Program-made: the position numbers and the translations under genes | NCBI GenBank assembly: GCA_015207365.1 | Contig: JADEXA010000050.1 | Coordinates: forward strand, 1-55,617 | From: Vacuolonema iberomarrocanum LEGE 07170 | Lineage (GTDB): Bacteria > Cyanobacteriota > Cyanobacteriia > Elainellales > Elainellaceae | DNA length: 55,617 bases | Direction of reading: 5' to 3' | The notes under the pieces: model-generated | Told to the model about the DNA's origin: nothing | Seen by the model: the letters and a program-made list of their open reading frames with translations, nothing else | Databases searched by the model: none | Shown: positions 38,316-47,089 of the stretch, one piece after another | Numbering within the stretch: the stretch's first letter is position 1 | Layout of the letters: each line of letters begins with the position of its first letter

Positions 38316-40196
38316 ATGCTATCGAGTCTGGCTAGTCAAACCTCATCTCAAACAGAACCTGCCAAATTAACCATACGGCAAGTGTTACAGCGCAGTGTCA
38401 TGTTGGTGCTGCAATCGGCTCCGCGTGAAATCATCAACTTGATGTTGCTCAGTCTCGTGTCGGGGGCAGGCCCTTCGATCGCCCTTTACTTTGGCAAAGT
38501 CGTGATCGATGAAGTGACACGACTTTTATCCGATGATCTCACCGCAACGGCTTTGACAACATTACTGAACAATCAACTTTTGCTGACGGCGATCGCCATC
38601 ACTGTTCTGCTCAACATTGCGATCGATTCGCTCCAACCCATCGATACCAACCTTGTGACAGCCCTACGCGATCGCGTGAGAGGTAGCGCTCAGGAAAAGA
38701 TGATTGAGAAGGTGTCCACCTTCGAAGATATTGCATTGTTTGAAGATCCAAAGCGACTCAATCTCATTACGCTGACCGAGGAAAAGAGCCTGTTTAAGCT
38801 TCAGGAAATCACGTTTAAGTTGATCGAAATCCTAACCGGTACATTACGGCTTGTGCCGTCTATGTTGCTCACAGCCACAATTGCTTGGTGGATTCCGCTC
38901 CTCCTGCTGACGGCATTTATTCCCACAATGCACTGTAGGCTCAAACACCATGATCAGAGCTGGCGCGTTGAAGAGATACAGGCCAGTCTTTCGCGACAGA
39001 TGAAAATTTATGCCAAGGTTTTGACCGAAGACGGCTATGCGAAAGAGGTGCGACTCCTTTCGCTACAACCGATTTTATTGCAGCGATGGCGTGACTTATT
39101 CGAGCAAATTTTCCAGGAAATGCAGCGCGTGCGACGTAGCGGTGCGATTCAAACAATGAGCTGGTCTTTGCTGAGTGGTTTGGGTGCAGCGGTTCCCTAT
39201 GTATTCATCATTTTGGGTGTACTCGATCGTCGCTATACGTTTGGCGATTTGGCTCTATTTACCGGACTAATTTTGGAACTTCGAAATGGGATCTTCTTGT
39301 TGGTCTATTCATTTACCGGACTCTACGATGTGTCTCTGGGTGTCCGTCCCTTGTTTGAACTGCTCGATTTGCAGCCTCAAATTCTCAGCGGCGCTAAACC
39401 CATCCCCTCGCCCGATCGCTCACCTCAAACCCAAACCAACGGAATTCACATCAACAACCTCAGCTTTACTTATCCCGGCAGCGAAAAATCGATTTTGCAA
39501 GACATCAACCTAGCGATCGCCCCAGGGGAAATGATTGCTCTGGTGGGCGAAAACGGAGCCGGGAAAACGACTTTAGCAAAATTACTCTGTCGTTTGTATG
39601 ACCCTACAGAGGGCACAATTTTGTGGAATGGGCGCGACTATCGCGATCTCAAGCTGGATGAACTGCGATCGCAGATTGCCGTGGTCATGCAAGACTATGC
39701 ACGCTTTCCGGCAACGCTGCGCGAAAACGTTGGCTGGGGCGATTTGCCCCAAGTAGAGGCTGACCCTGCCATTGAACAGGTTCTGGAAGAAGCGGGCGTC
39801 GCGCAACTGATCCATACCCTAGACCAAGGACTCGATACACCCCTGGGCAAACAGCTTGAGCATGGGGTCGATTTGTCGGGCGGGCAGTGGCAGCGAGTGG
39901 CGATCGCTCGCTCCCTCCTCCGCTCCCAAGCGGAGCTATTGGTGTTTGATGAACCCACGGCTGCGCTCGACCCCAAAAACGAGCATGAAATCTACCAAAT
40001 CTTCCGGGCGATCGCCCAAGGGCGTATGACCGTTGTCGTCAGCCACCGCCTCGCCCTCGCCAAACTTGCCGATCGCATCATCGTCCTGGAACAAGGCAAA
40101 ATCCTTGAAGCGGGCACCCATGCCCAACTCATGGAGAATGGCCATCGATACTGCGAGATGTTCACACGACAGGCCAGCAGCTACGTCACAACGTGA
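38316..40196 (+). CDS. ABC transporter, fused permease/ATPase exporter
   Basis: 626 residues. Residues 30-330 form a type I exporter membrane domain with about six helices. The ATPase part (360-610) has Walker A GENGAGKTT, signature LSGGQWQRVAIARSLL, Walker B LLVFDEPTAALDP and H-loop TVVVSHRLALA. It works as a homodimer. The substrate is not deducible; it lies directly beside the LRR array but converges with it (plus strand against minus), so joint expression is unlikely. Related proteins export lipids, peptides or drugs. Confidence 0.93.
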   Translation: MLSSLASQTSSQTEPAKLTIRQVLQRSVMLVLQSAPREIINLMLLSLVSGAGPSIALYFGKVVIDEVTRLLSDDLTATALTTLLNNQLLLTAIAITVLLNIAIDSLQPIDTNLVTALRDRVRGSAQEKMIEKVSTFEDIALFEDPKRLNLITLTEEKSLFKLQEITFKLIEILTGTLRLVPSMLLTATIAWWIPLLLLTAFIPTMHCRLKHHDQSWRVEEIQASLSRQMKIYAKVLTEDGYAKEVRLLSLQPILLQRWRDLFEQIFQEMQRVRRSGAIQTMSWSLLSGLGAAVPYVFIILGVLDRRYTFGDLALFTGLILELRNGIFLLVYSFTGLYDVSLGVRPLFELLDLQPQILSGAKPIPSPDRSPQTQTNGIHINNLSFTYPGSEKSILQDINLAIAPGEMIALVGENGAGKTTLAKLLCRLYDPTEGTILWNGRDYRDLKLDELRSQIAVVMQDYARFPATLRENVGWGDLPQVEADPAIEQVLEEAGVAQLIHTLDQGLDTPLGKQLEHGVDLSGGQWQRVAIARSLLRSQAELLVFDEPTAALDPKNEHEIYQIFRAIAQGRMTVVVSHRLALAKLADRIIVLEQGKILEAGTHAQLMENGHRYCEMFTRQASSYVTT

Positions 40197-40216
40197 TACA
40201 AACTTGCGAAATGCAC

Positions 40217-40589
40217 TCACGGAGACGATTCCATCGGTTTTGGAGAAGGAACGCCCATCAAACCCGTTGGGGAACCTTCGCTTGGATCAGGACTGAACAG
40301 ACTGGACAGACTATTCAGACCAGTCAAATGCTCGAACGGAGATGGATCCGCAATTGGATTTTCCACAAGACCAAGAAAGACCAAATTGGGTAGGTCTAAC
40401 AACGGAGACGCATCCGAAATTTGGTTGAAGCCAATGAAAAGCCCCCTTAACTCAGGCAAATTGGCTAACGAAGACACATCCGAAATTTGGTTGAACGTCA
40501 GGCAAAACATCATTCTCAGCGGTGACATGAGTGCTGCCCACACCCATGAAAAAAATCGACATCAGACCAACGGCGAATGCTTTTTTCAT
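40217..40589 (-). pseudogene. Frameshifted remnant of an LRR gene
   Basis: From 40589 a clear signal sequence is read (MKKAFAVGLMSIFFMGVGST), almost the same as in the next paralogue (MKKAFTVGLL...GMSSTH). About 70 bp later a different frame takes over with LRR units (NQISDVSSLANLPELRGLFI, NQISDASPLLDLPNL). The WC...C module is missing. A deletion has joined the signal peptide to the repeats out of frame. The 3' tail has no Cys cap. It is the terminal, most decayed copy of the array. Confidence 0.8.
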
Positions 40590-40611
40590 CTTTTTTTACA
40601 TGCAGGTCACC

Positions 40612-40706
40612 TATAGCGGTGTGCAACCGCATTAAGCACAGCAACGGTTGTGTGGGGCGCGGCGCGCCCCACACAACCGTACTTAACTAACGCGCATAGC
40701 GCTATA
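40612..40706. repeat. Family C palindromic element, copy 1
   Basis: Ends TATAGCGGTGTGC and GCGCATAGCGCTATA, with a hairpin CGGTTGTGTGGGGCGC / GCGCCCCACACAACCG. The first 53 bp occur identically at 55441-55493; a 37-bp minimal form is at 42905-42941. Confidence 0.85.
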
Positions 40707-40887
40707 AGTCATACCAATTCCTCAAGAAAATTTGTTCCAGACATGTCTCTGAAACCCTCACACTGCAAGAACTTCAAAGAAATAATAACCTTGTTGGGTA
40801 ATAGGTCCCAAAATCCTCGTCCCCCTTCTGGAAAGGCTTTTGACTAGCCTTAATCAAGGACATTAGAACTCAGTCTGAGCAAGTATT

Positions 40888-41748
40888 TCAGCGACTTTCT
40901 TCGCTATTTCTCAACACGTCTAATGTACAAACTCCTTCGCGCGGGACGGGGCACGGGCGATCGCCCAGCGGATTGCCAGACAACCGAAGCATACGCAACG
41001 ACAGACCCGCCAATACAGATACATCTGTAATTTCGTTATCAACTAAGTAAAGGAATCTCAGATCGATTAGATTCACCAACGGAGAGATGTCTTGCACAGC
41101 GTTGTTACTCAGATGAAGCCAAGTCAGATTCGTGAGATTGGCTAATGGAGATACGTCAGCAATTTGATTGTTACTGAGTGCAAGAAAATCCAAAGCACTT
41201 AGATCTGCCAGTGGGGCAATATCCACAATCTGATTACCCATAGCAAGAAGCACTGTTAGACGACTTAAACTCGCCAACGAAGACAAATCTGCAATTTGAT
41301 TAATAGTCAGATCAAGTTCATTCAAATTTATCAAATTTGCCAAAGGCGATATATCTGCAATTTGATTTCTACGGAGGGTAAGTCTCGTCAGGTTGGTGAG
41401 ATTTGTTAACGGAGAAACATCTGAGATTTGGTTAGTGCCCAGATCAAGGTCAGTCAGATTCGTCAGATTAGCTAACGGCGAGAGGTCTGAAAGCCGTCGA
41501 TTTTCTAGGTCAAGCTCCGTCAGGGCTGTTAGTGTTGCATTAGCCTCTTCACAATCTTGAGTTTCAGCCGTCTCTAGCAAAACCTCAACGGTACGAGCTG
41601 CTTCTTGACTGAGGCTAGCTTGATTCAGGCACCACTCCGTAAAGGTTCCAAACGTCTCTGGTTCGCTTTCGCTTTGGGCTACAACATGAGTACTACTCAT
41701 CCCTACTATGAACACTGGCAATAAACCGACGGTGAATGCTTTTTTCAT
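40888..41748 (-). CDS. Secreted LRR protein, array member 2
   Basis: 286 residues from ATG at 41748. Signal peptide (MKKAFTVGLLPVFIVGMSST, cut near VVAQS), then FGTFTEWC-x25-C module (C at ETQDC), then about eight 22-residue LRR units of the SDS22/internalin type (LTNLTDLDLGTNQISDVSPL) and a cap PLGDRPCPVPREGVC. A tail LDVLRNSEESR follows the last Cys. Likely exported to the periplasm or surface. LRRs bind proteins or glycans, but the ligand is unknown. Same-strand paralogues precede it. Confidence 0.88.
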   Translation of the reverse strand: MKKAFTVGLLPVFIVGMSSTHVVAQSESEPETFGTFTEWCLNQASLSQEAARTVEVLLETAETQDCEEANATLTALTELDLENRRLSDLSPLANLTNLTDLDLGTNQISDVSPLTNLTNLTRLTLRRNQIADISPLANLINLNELDLTINQIADLSSLASLSRLTVLLAMGNQIVDIAPLADLSALDFLALSNNQIADVSPLANLTNLTWLHLSNNAVQDISPLVNLIDLRFLYLVDNEITDVSVLAGLSLRMLRLSGNPLGDRPCPVPREGVCTLDVLRNSEESR

Positions 41749-41810
41749 AGTTCTTGCTCTGTCATTACGAGGTTGACTCACTTTAAGCACCAAGCATCAA
41801 AACACAAGGA

Positions 41811-41867
41811 TTAAAAGTCGCAAATGATCTCAGATTCTACGGGGCAGGGGCAATCGCGTACTTTACG
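41811..41867 (-). pseudogene. Fossil 3' end of a deleted LRR gene
   Basis: The minus frame reads RDCPCPVESEIICDF then TAA, a typical LRR cap. Immediately upstream is the conserved array spacer, ending in a degraded start site (CAACCGTAAAG for CAACCATGAAG). The head and tail of one gene are thus joined with the whole body lost. Confidence 0.7.
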
Positions 41868-41944
41868 GTTGTTCCTCATCGCTTTCGCTCAATCTAGTCA
41901 ATGCTTTGGGTGGGCGATCGCCCCAAAATGGACAAGGTCTTTGC

Positions 41945-42811
41945 CTAAAACTGACAGATAGATTGGGGTTGCACGGGGCAGGTGCGGTTTTCAAGCGGAT
42001 TGAACTGGAGGTCAAGCATAGTCAGATTCGTGAGCGTGGCAAGGGGAGCCACATCCGCAATTCGATTCTCCCAAAGGTAAAGTTCGGCTAGATTCGTGAG
42101 GGTGGCGAGAGGGGAAACATCCGTGATTCCATTGATACCGAGGGAAAGCCAGGTTAGCTGGGTGAGGTTGGCGAGAGGGGAAACGTCTGTGATTTGATTT
42201 CCATCGAGGGAAAGGTAGGTCAGATTGGTGAGGGCGGTGAGGGGAGCCGCGTCCACGATTAGAAGATTTTGCGCGAGCCGAAGCTCAGTCAGATTCGTGA
42301 GGCTAGCGAGGGGGGAAATATCCACGATTTGATTTTCACTGAGGTCAAGATTAGTCAGATTCGTGAGGCTAGCTAAGGGCGAAACGTCTACGATTTCTTG
42401 ATACCCCAACTCAAGCTCGGTCAAGTTAGTCAGCGTTGCTTCTGCCTGATTGCAGTCCTGCGTTCCCGCAGTGGCTAGTAGCACCCCGACGGTATGCCGA
42501 GCGTCTGGGGTCAAATCGGCTTGATTCAGACACAAATCAGCAAAGCTTACAGCGGTTTCAGCCATCGCGGTGGAATCAGGCATTGCATCAGGCCCAGGTG
42601 TTGCCATGGAGTCAGGCGTTGCGCTCGGCTCAGATGGTGTGATGGAGTCAGGTGGTGTGACTGTTTCTGAAAACGCCGCATCTTTTGCTGGTGCCGTGGG
42701 TTGTGAGGGAGCCACAGTATGAGGTAAACCTTCGCTTTGGGCGGTCACATCTCTGCAACCTGCACTCACGATAAGAACCGACAGCAAACCTGCTTTGATC
42801 GTTCTATTCAT
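41945..42811 (-). CDS. Secreted LRR protein, array member 3
   Basis: 288 residues from ATG at 42811. The leader MNRTIKAGLLSVLIVSAGC ends in Cys with a possible lipobox (SAGC), so a lipoprotein is possible. A Pro/Thr/Ser/Ala-rich linker (residues 25-90, PSATPDSMATPGPDAMPDS) is unique to this copy. Then FADLC (Trp replaced by Leu) -x25-C, six LRR units, and the cap NRTCPVQPQSICQF. One LRR unit is 23 residues long (QNLLIVDAAPL). The linker would hold the LRR away from the membrane. Confidence 0.88.
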   Translation of the reverse strand: MNRTIKAGLLSVLIVSAGCRDVTAQSEGLPHTVAPSQPTAPAKDAAFSETVTPPDSITPSEPSATPDSMATPGPDAMPDSTAMAETAVSFADLCLNQADLTPDARHTVGVLLATAGTQDCNQAEATLTNLTELELGYQEIVDVSPLASLTNLTNLDLSENQIVDISPLASLTNLTELRLAQNLLIVDAAPLTALTNLTYLSLDGNQITDVSPLANLTQLTWLSLGINGITDVSPLATLTNLAELYLWENRIADVAPLATLTNLTMLDLQFNPLENRTCPVQPQSICQF

Positions 42812-42890
42812 GATTTGTTCCTCATCCTTCTCGATCAACCTAGCCAATGCTTTGGGTGGGCGATCGCCCGAAACGGGACAACTTGCTGGC

Positions 42891-42905
42891 TTAAAACTGA
42901 CAAAT
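42891..42905 (-). pseudogene. Fossil LRR stop region interrupted by a hairpin element
   Basis: Minus strand ATT TGT CAG TTT TAA reads ICQF-stop, the canonical end of the array genes, in the right place before the array spacer. The sequence upstream of the hairpin no longer resembles an LRR gene. Confidence 0.55.
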
Positions 42906-42941
42906 ATAGCGCTGTGCTTAATGAACGCGCACAGCGCTATA
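42905..42941. repeat. Minimal family C hairpin
   Basis: TATAGCGCTGTGC, short loop, GCGCACAGCGCTATA. It keeps only the terminal parts of the larger copy at 40612-40706. It lies in a former LRR gene end. Confidence 0.75.
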
Positions 42942-43216
42942 GATTGGGATTATTGGCCCTCTATCCAAACAACCTCTAAAGAAATTCAGAATCGGCGGCA
43001 ATGAAGGTGAAGCAACGTACTGGTGATGCTGTAAATGGTTCCACCTCACTCAGAACGAATAACATTCACCCAAAGCACATCCAGTTGCACAAAGTATTCG
43101 AGATCGCTATACGAGGGTTTCAAACGGCGATCGGTCTGATTTTCATCACAATAGGCCAACAACTCGTACCTAAATCGCCTCAAACATAGCGTCGAGCAAA
43201 TGGGAGAAAAATCAAG

Positions 43217-43744
43217 ATGCCATTTTCAAGACTGTTGTTTGCTATCGTTGCACCCATTGCCATTAGTCTGTCCGGATGCATCGCGCGTATCCTGGAAACA
43301 CCTGCCCCCCCGACGATTTTGATCCAAGAGCCAGACTACCGTGGTGTGCTCTTTAGCGCCGCCGAGGCCGAGCGCCGACGCCTTGAGGCACTGATGACTG
43401 CTGACACTGTCGAGTTTTGGTCACCTTCAGTCGAAGACATTACCCGCATGGAAGCGCAGATTTTGCCTGCCCTGCTTACAGACGAGCGATTGCGCGATGG
43501 CGTTGGCTTTAACCCAGTCCGACCTTTGGAGGAAGCGCTACCTGACTATGGCCGTCAGTATTTCGGCTATTTCAACACCGATGGCGAAGCGGTTATCTAT
43601 GCCAGTTTTTTCTGCGATGCTCCAGTCGAGAGATTGATTGATGGGGGGACTCCTCCCGCTGATGGGGGAGACTGTTTCTTTCAGATTCACTACAACACCG
43701 ACACCGGCGAGTACTTGGATTTATACGTGCATGGTGAGGCGTGA
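43217..43744 (+). CDS. Predicted lipoprotein inside the LRR array
   Basis: 175 residues, opposite strand to all LRR genes. Signal with lipobox LSGC (APIAISLSGC) at residue 21. The mature part has a helix-rich region (FSAAEAERRRLEALM), EDITRMEAQILPALL, and a C-terminal beta region (QYFGYFNTDGEAVIYASFFC, with DCFFQIHYNTDTGEYLDL). Two Cys could pair. A GGGAGA site precedes the start. I do not recognise the family. It converges with the LRR gene at 43810. It could be an unrelated passenger or a partner of the array. Confidence 0.8.
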   Translation: MPFSRLLFAIVAPIAISLSGCIARILETPAPPTILIQEPDYRGVLFSAAEAERRRLEALMTADTVEFWSPSVEDITRMEAQILPALLTDERLRDGVGFNPVRPLEEALPDYGRQYFGYFNTDGEAVIYASFFCDAPVERLIDGGTPPADGGDCFFQIHYNTDTGEYLDLYVHGEA

Positions 43745-43809
43745 TCTGCTTTTGCAGGGAGATGAGAAAGCACCTTGTTGCCAACACAGCAGTGCTCAAG
43801 TGAGGGGTG

Positions 43810-44622
43810 TCAAAACCAGCAGATCGTTTCGGGTTGCACGGGGCAGGTGCGATTTTCAAGCGGATTGCCCTCTAGCCCAAGCATGGTCAGATTCGTGAGG
43901 GTGGCAAGGGACGAAACGTCCGCAATGCGATTGGTACCCAGCTCCAGCTGGGTCAGCTGGATAAGGTTGGCAAGGGGCGAAACGTCCACGATTCCATTGT
44001 TAGGGAGGGAAAGATAGGTCAAATTGGTGAGAGTGGCAAGGGACGAAACGTCCACGATTTCATTGGCACCGAGGTTCAGCGCAGTCAAGTTAGTGAGGGT
44101 GGCAAGGGACGAAACATCCGCAATGCGATTGGCACCTAGGTTCAGCCAGGTCAGATTGGTGAGGGTGGCGAGAGGGGAAACGTCCTCAATTTGGTTGTCC
44201 CAGAGGGTAAGCTCGGGCAGATTCGTGAGGTAGGTAAGGGGGGTCACATCCACGATTTGATTGTGAGCGAGCCAAAGCTGGCTCAAATTAGTGAGGCTAG
44301 CGAGGGGCGAAACGTCTACGATTTGGTTGCCATTGAGTTCAAGCTCAGCCAGATGGGTCAATCTACCCTCAGCTTGGTTGCAATCCTGGGTTCCGGCTTC
44401 CTCTAGCAGCGTTTCAACCGTATGTTGAGCCTCTGGGGTCAAGCTGGCTTGGTTCAGACACCAATCGGCAAAGGTTTCAAACCTATCTGGTGAGATTTCG
44501 TCCTGAGACACATCGACGGCTTCAAACCAATCTGGCGAACCTTCATCCTGAGATACGTTGACGGAGCCAATACCCAGCACCAACAGAACTGCCAGAAAAC
44601 CTAGTGCGATCGCCCGTTTCAT
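43810..44622 (-). CDS. Secreted LRR protein, array member 5
   Basis: 270 residues. Signal MKRAIALGFLAVLLVLGIGS; a direct repeat VSQDExSPDxFE follows (residues 23-48), then FADWC-x25-C, seven full LRR units and cap NRTCPVQPETICWF. Canonical stop after the cap. The start region contains a HIP1 site in codons 4-6. 28 bp separate it from the stop of the upstream gene. Predicted periplasmic or secreted; ligand unknown. Confidence 0.9.
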   Translation of the reverse strand: MKRAIALGFLAVLLVLGIGSVNVSQDEGSPDWFEAVDVSQDEISPDRFETFADWCLNQASLTPEAQHTVETLLEEAGTQDCNQAEGRLTHLAELELNGNQIVDVSPLASLTNLSQLWLAHNQIVDVTPLTYLTNLPELTLWDNQIEDVSPLATLTNLTWLNLGANRIADVSSLATLTNLTALNLGANEIVDVSSLATLTNLTYLSLPNNGIVDVSPLANLIQLTQLELGTNRIADVSSLATLTNLTMLGLEGNPLENRTCPVQPETICWF

Positions 44623-44650
44623 GGTGGTTCCTCATCGCTTTTTGATCACC

Positions 44651-45811
44651 CTAGCTAATGCTTTGGGTGGGCGATCGCCCGAAACCAGACAAGTCGTTGG
44701 CTGGAAACTGACGGTCAAACAAACAGATCATTTCTGGTTGCACGGGGCAGGTGCGATTTGCAAGCGGATTGTCCTCTAGCCCAAGCCTGATCAGATTCGT
44801 GAGCGTGGCAAGAGGCGAAACATCCGCAATTTGATTCTCAGCAAGGAAAAGCTGAGTCAGATTCGTGAGCGTGGCAAGAGGCGAAACGTCTGCAATTTGA
44901 TTCTCAACGAGGCTCAGTGAGGTCAGCTGGGTGAGGTCGGCAAGGGGCGAAACGTCCGCAATTTGGTTGTCAGGGAGGGAAAGCCTAGTCAAATTGGTGA
45001 GGTTGGCCAAGGGCGAAACGTCCGCGATTCGATTGGCACCAAGGGAAAGCCCGGTCAAATTGGTGAGGTTAGCAAGGGGCGAAACGTCTACGATTTCATT
45101 CTCATTGAGGTTCAGCCCAATCAGCTGGGTGAGGTTGGCGAAAGGGGAAACGTCCGTAATTCGATTGCCCTCGAGGGAAAGCTCGGGCAGATTCGTGAGG
45201 CGGGCAAGGGGAGCCACGTCCACGATTTGATTGCGCACAAGCAGAAGCAAAGTCAGGTTGGTAAGACTGGTGAGAGGCGAAACGTCCGCAATTTGGTTGT
45301 AGCCGAGGTAAAGCTCGGTCAGATTAGTAAGGCTAGCGAGGGGCGAAACGTCCGCAATTTGGTTGTAATAGAGGTTAAGCAAAGTCAGATTGGGGAGGCG
45401 GGCTAAGGGCGAAATGTCCGCAATTTCGTTGTACTCGAGGTCAAGCTCGGTCAGATGGGTGAGACGGGCTAAGGGCGAAACGTCCGCAATTGGGTTGAAC
45501 TCGAGGGAAAGTGAGGTCAGGTTGGTAAGGCTGGCGAGGGGCGAAACGTCCACGATTTGGTTGCCATTGAGTTCAAGCTCAGTCAGATGGGTCAATCTCT
45601 CCTCAGCTTGGTTGCACTCTTGTGTTCCGGCTTCCTCTAGCAGCGTTTCAACCGTATGTTGAGCTTCTGGGGTCAAGCTGGCTTGGTTCTGACACCAATC
45701 GGCAAAGGTTTCAAACCGATCTGGCGAACGTTCATCCTGAGATACGCCGATGGAGCCAATACCCAGCACCAACAGAACTGCCAGCAAACCCAGTGCGATC
45801 GCCCGTTTCAT
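44651..45811 (-). CDS. Secreted LRR protein, array member 6
   Basis: 386 residues: signal MKRAIALGLLAVLLVLG, module FADWC-x25-C, twelve LRR units, cap NRTCPVQPEMICLF. The canonical stop is lost. A 12-bp insertion changes ICQF to ICLFDRQF, and the stop triplet TAA reads CCA, so translation continues 16 residues into the conserved spacer (ANDLSGFGRSPTQSIS) and stops there. The head is nearly identical to members 5 and 9, pointing to recent duplication. Confidence 0.9.
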   Translation of the reverse strand: MKRAIALGLLAVLLVLGIGSIGVSQDERSPDRFETFADWCQNQASLTPEAQHTVETLLEEAGTQECNQAEERLTHLTELELNGNQIVDVSPLASLTNLTSLSLEFNPIADVSPLARLTHLTELDLEYNEIADISPLARLPNLTLLNLYYNQIADVSPLASLTNLTELYLGYNQIADVSPLTSLTNLTLLLLVRNQIVDVAPLARLTNLPELSLEGNRITDVSPFANLTQLIGLNLNENEIVDVSPLANLTNLTGLSLGANRIADVSPLANLTNLTRLSLPDNQIADVSPLADLTQLTSLSLVENQIADVSPLATLTNLTQLFLAENQIADVSPLATLTNLIRLGLEDNPLANRTCPVQPEMICLFDRQFPANDLSGFGRSPTQSIS

Positions 45812-45889
45812 GGTGGTTCCTCATCGCTTTCGATCACCCTAGCCAATGCTTTGGGTGGGCGATCGCCTGAAACTAGACAACTTGTTGGC

Positions 45890-47089
45890 CTAAAACTGAC
45901 AGATCCTGTTGTGCGAATTCCACAGAAACCAATTTTGAAAGCCGGACAATGCGCGGCTTTCAAAAAATGATCTGAAGTAGGTTCTGAGCGCATTAGTATT
46001 AGGCTGCACGGGGCAGGTGAGGCTTTCAAGCGGATTGTCACCCAGCTCAAGCATGCCCAGATTTGTGAGGTTGGCTAAGGGCGAAACATCCACGATTCGA
46101 TTTTCTCCGAGCCAAAGCCATTCCAGATTGCTAAGACTAGCGAGGGGGGAAACGTCCACGATTTGATTGAACTTGAGGGAAAGCCGGATCAGTTTGGTAA
46201 GACGAGCGAGGGGAACCACATCCACGATTCGATTTTCATTGAGGTCAAGCCATTCTAGATGGGTAAGGCTGGTGAGGGGCTCCACGTTCACGATTTGATT
46301 GGTATTAAGGCGAAGCACGCTCAGATTCGTGAGGTTGGCGAGGGAAGCCACATCCACGACTTGATTGACACTGAGGTCAAGCACGCTCAGATTCGTGAGG
46401 TTAGCGAGGGGAGAAGAACCATCCGCAATTTGATTGGAATTGAGAAAAAGCCATTCCAGATGGGGAAGGCGGGCGAGGGGAGCCACATCCACAATTTGAT
46501 TTTCACCAAGGTCAAGTCGGGTAAGAGAGGTGAGGCGGGTAAGCGGGGAAACGTCCGCAATTCGATTGGAATTGAGGGACACGTAGGTCAAATGGGTGAG
46601 GTGAGCGAGGGGAGACACGTCCACGATTTGATTTTCATCAAGGTTAAGCTCAGTCAGATTGGTGACGTGGGCGAGGGGAGACACGTCACCAATCTGATTT
46701 CCACTGAGTTTTAGCTGGGTCAGATGGGTGAGATTGGCCAAGGGTGCCACGTCCACGATTTGATTTCCCCGGAGGTCGAGGCGGATCAGATGAGTGAGGT
46801 GGGTAAGGGGGGAAACGTCGACGATTTCTTCCCACCGCAGATCAAGTGTAGTCTGGTTAGCTAGCCTGCCCTCTGCTCGGTTGCATCTCTGGCTCTCAAC
46901 TGCCTCAAGCACCTTTTCGACCGTATGTTGAGCTTCTAGAGTCAAGCTATCTCGGTGGCGACACCAGTCAGCAAAGGTTTCAAATGATGAGGGTGGATCT
47001 GGCGCAATCGCACGCTGGGGTGTGCCGAAACAGCCAACACCACTCACCAACAGAACCGTCAGCAAACCCAGTGCGATCGCACGCTTCAT
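45890..47089 (-). CDS. Secreted LRR protein, array member 7, with hairpin element in its cap
   Basis: 399 residues: signal MKRAIALGLLTVLLVSGVGC with a possible lipobox Cys, FADWC-x25-C, twelve LRR units (one of 23 residues at NQIADGSSPL), then the cap. The cap CPVQP...ICQF is split by about 30 extra residues (from NTNALRTYF to LWNSHN), encoded by a degenerate family B element at 45906-46002. The frame is restored so RICQF and the stop follow. The start codon overlaps the stop of member 8 as ATGA. Confidence 0.9.
   Translation of the reverse strand: MKRAIALGLLTVLLVSGVGCFGTPQRAIAPDPPSSFETFADWCRHRDSLTLEAQHTVEKVLEAVESQRCNRAEGRLANQTTLDLRWEEIVDVSPLTHLTHLIRLDLRGNQIVDVAPLANLTHLTQLKLSGNQIGDVSPLAHVTNLTELNLDENQIVDVSPLAHLTHLTYVSLNSNRIADVSPLTRLTSLTRLDLGENQIVDVAPLARLPHLEWLFLNSNQIADGSSPLANLTNLSVLDLSVNQVVDVASLANLTNLSVLRLNTNQIVNVEPLTSLTHLEWLDLNENRIVDVVPLARLTKLIRLSLKFNQIVDVSPLASLSNLEWLWLGENRIVDVSPLANLTNLGMLELGDNPLESLTCPVQPNTNALRTYFRSFFESRALSGFQNWFLWNSHNRICQF
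45906..46002. repeat. Degenerate family B element inside the LRR gene
   Basis: It keeps TTTTGAAAGCC, a damaged centre, GGCTTTCAAAAAATGATCTG and AGTAGGTTCTGAGCGCATTAG, all matching family B copies with mismatches. The left terminus has decayed. It is about 90 bp longer than the equivalent position in paralogues. Confidence 0.8.

Larger units (their letters stand above)
42812..43216. other. Gap in the LRR array
   Basis: It contains the conserved array spacer (about 42820-42890), the fossil cap ICQF plus stop at 42891-42905, and a 37-bp family C hairpin inserted in that cap. The rest up to 43216 shows no gene; it includes the leader of the plus-strand lipoprotein gene. Confidence 0.6.
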
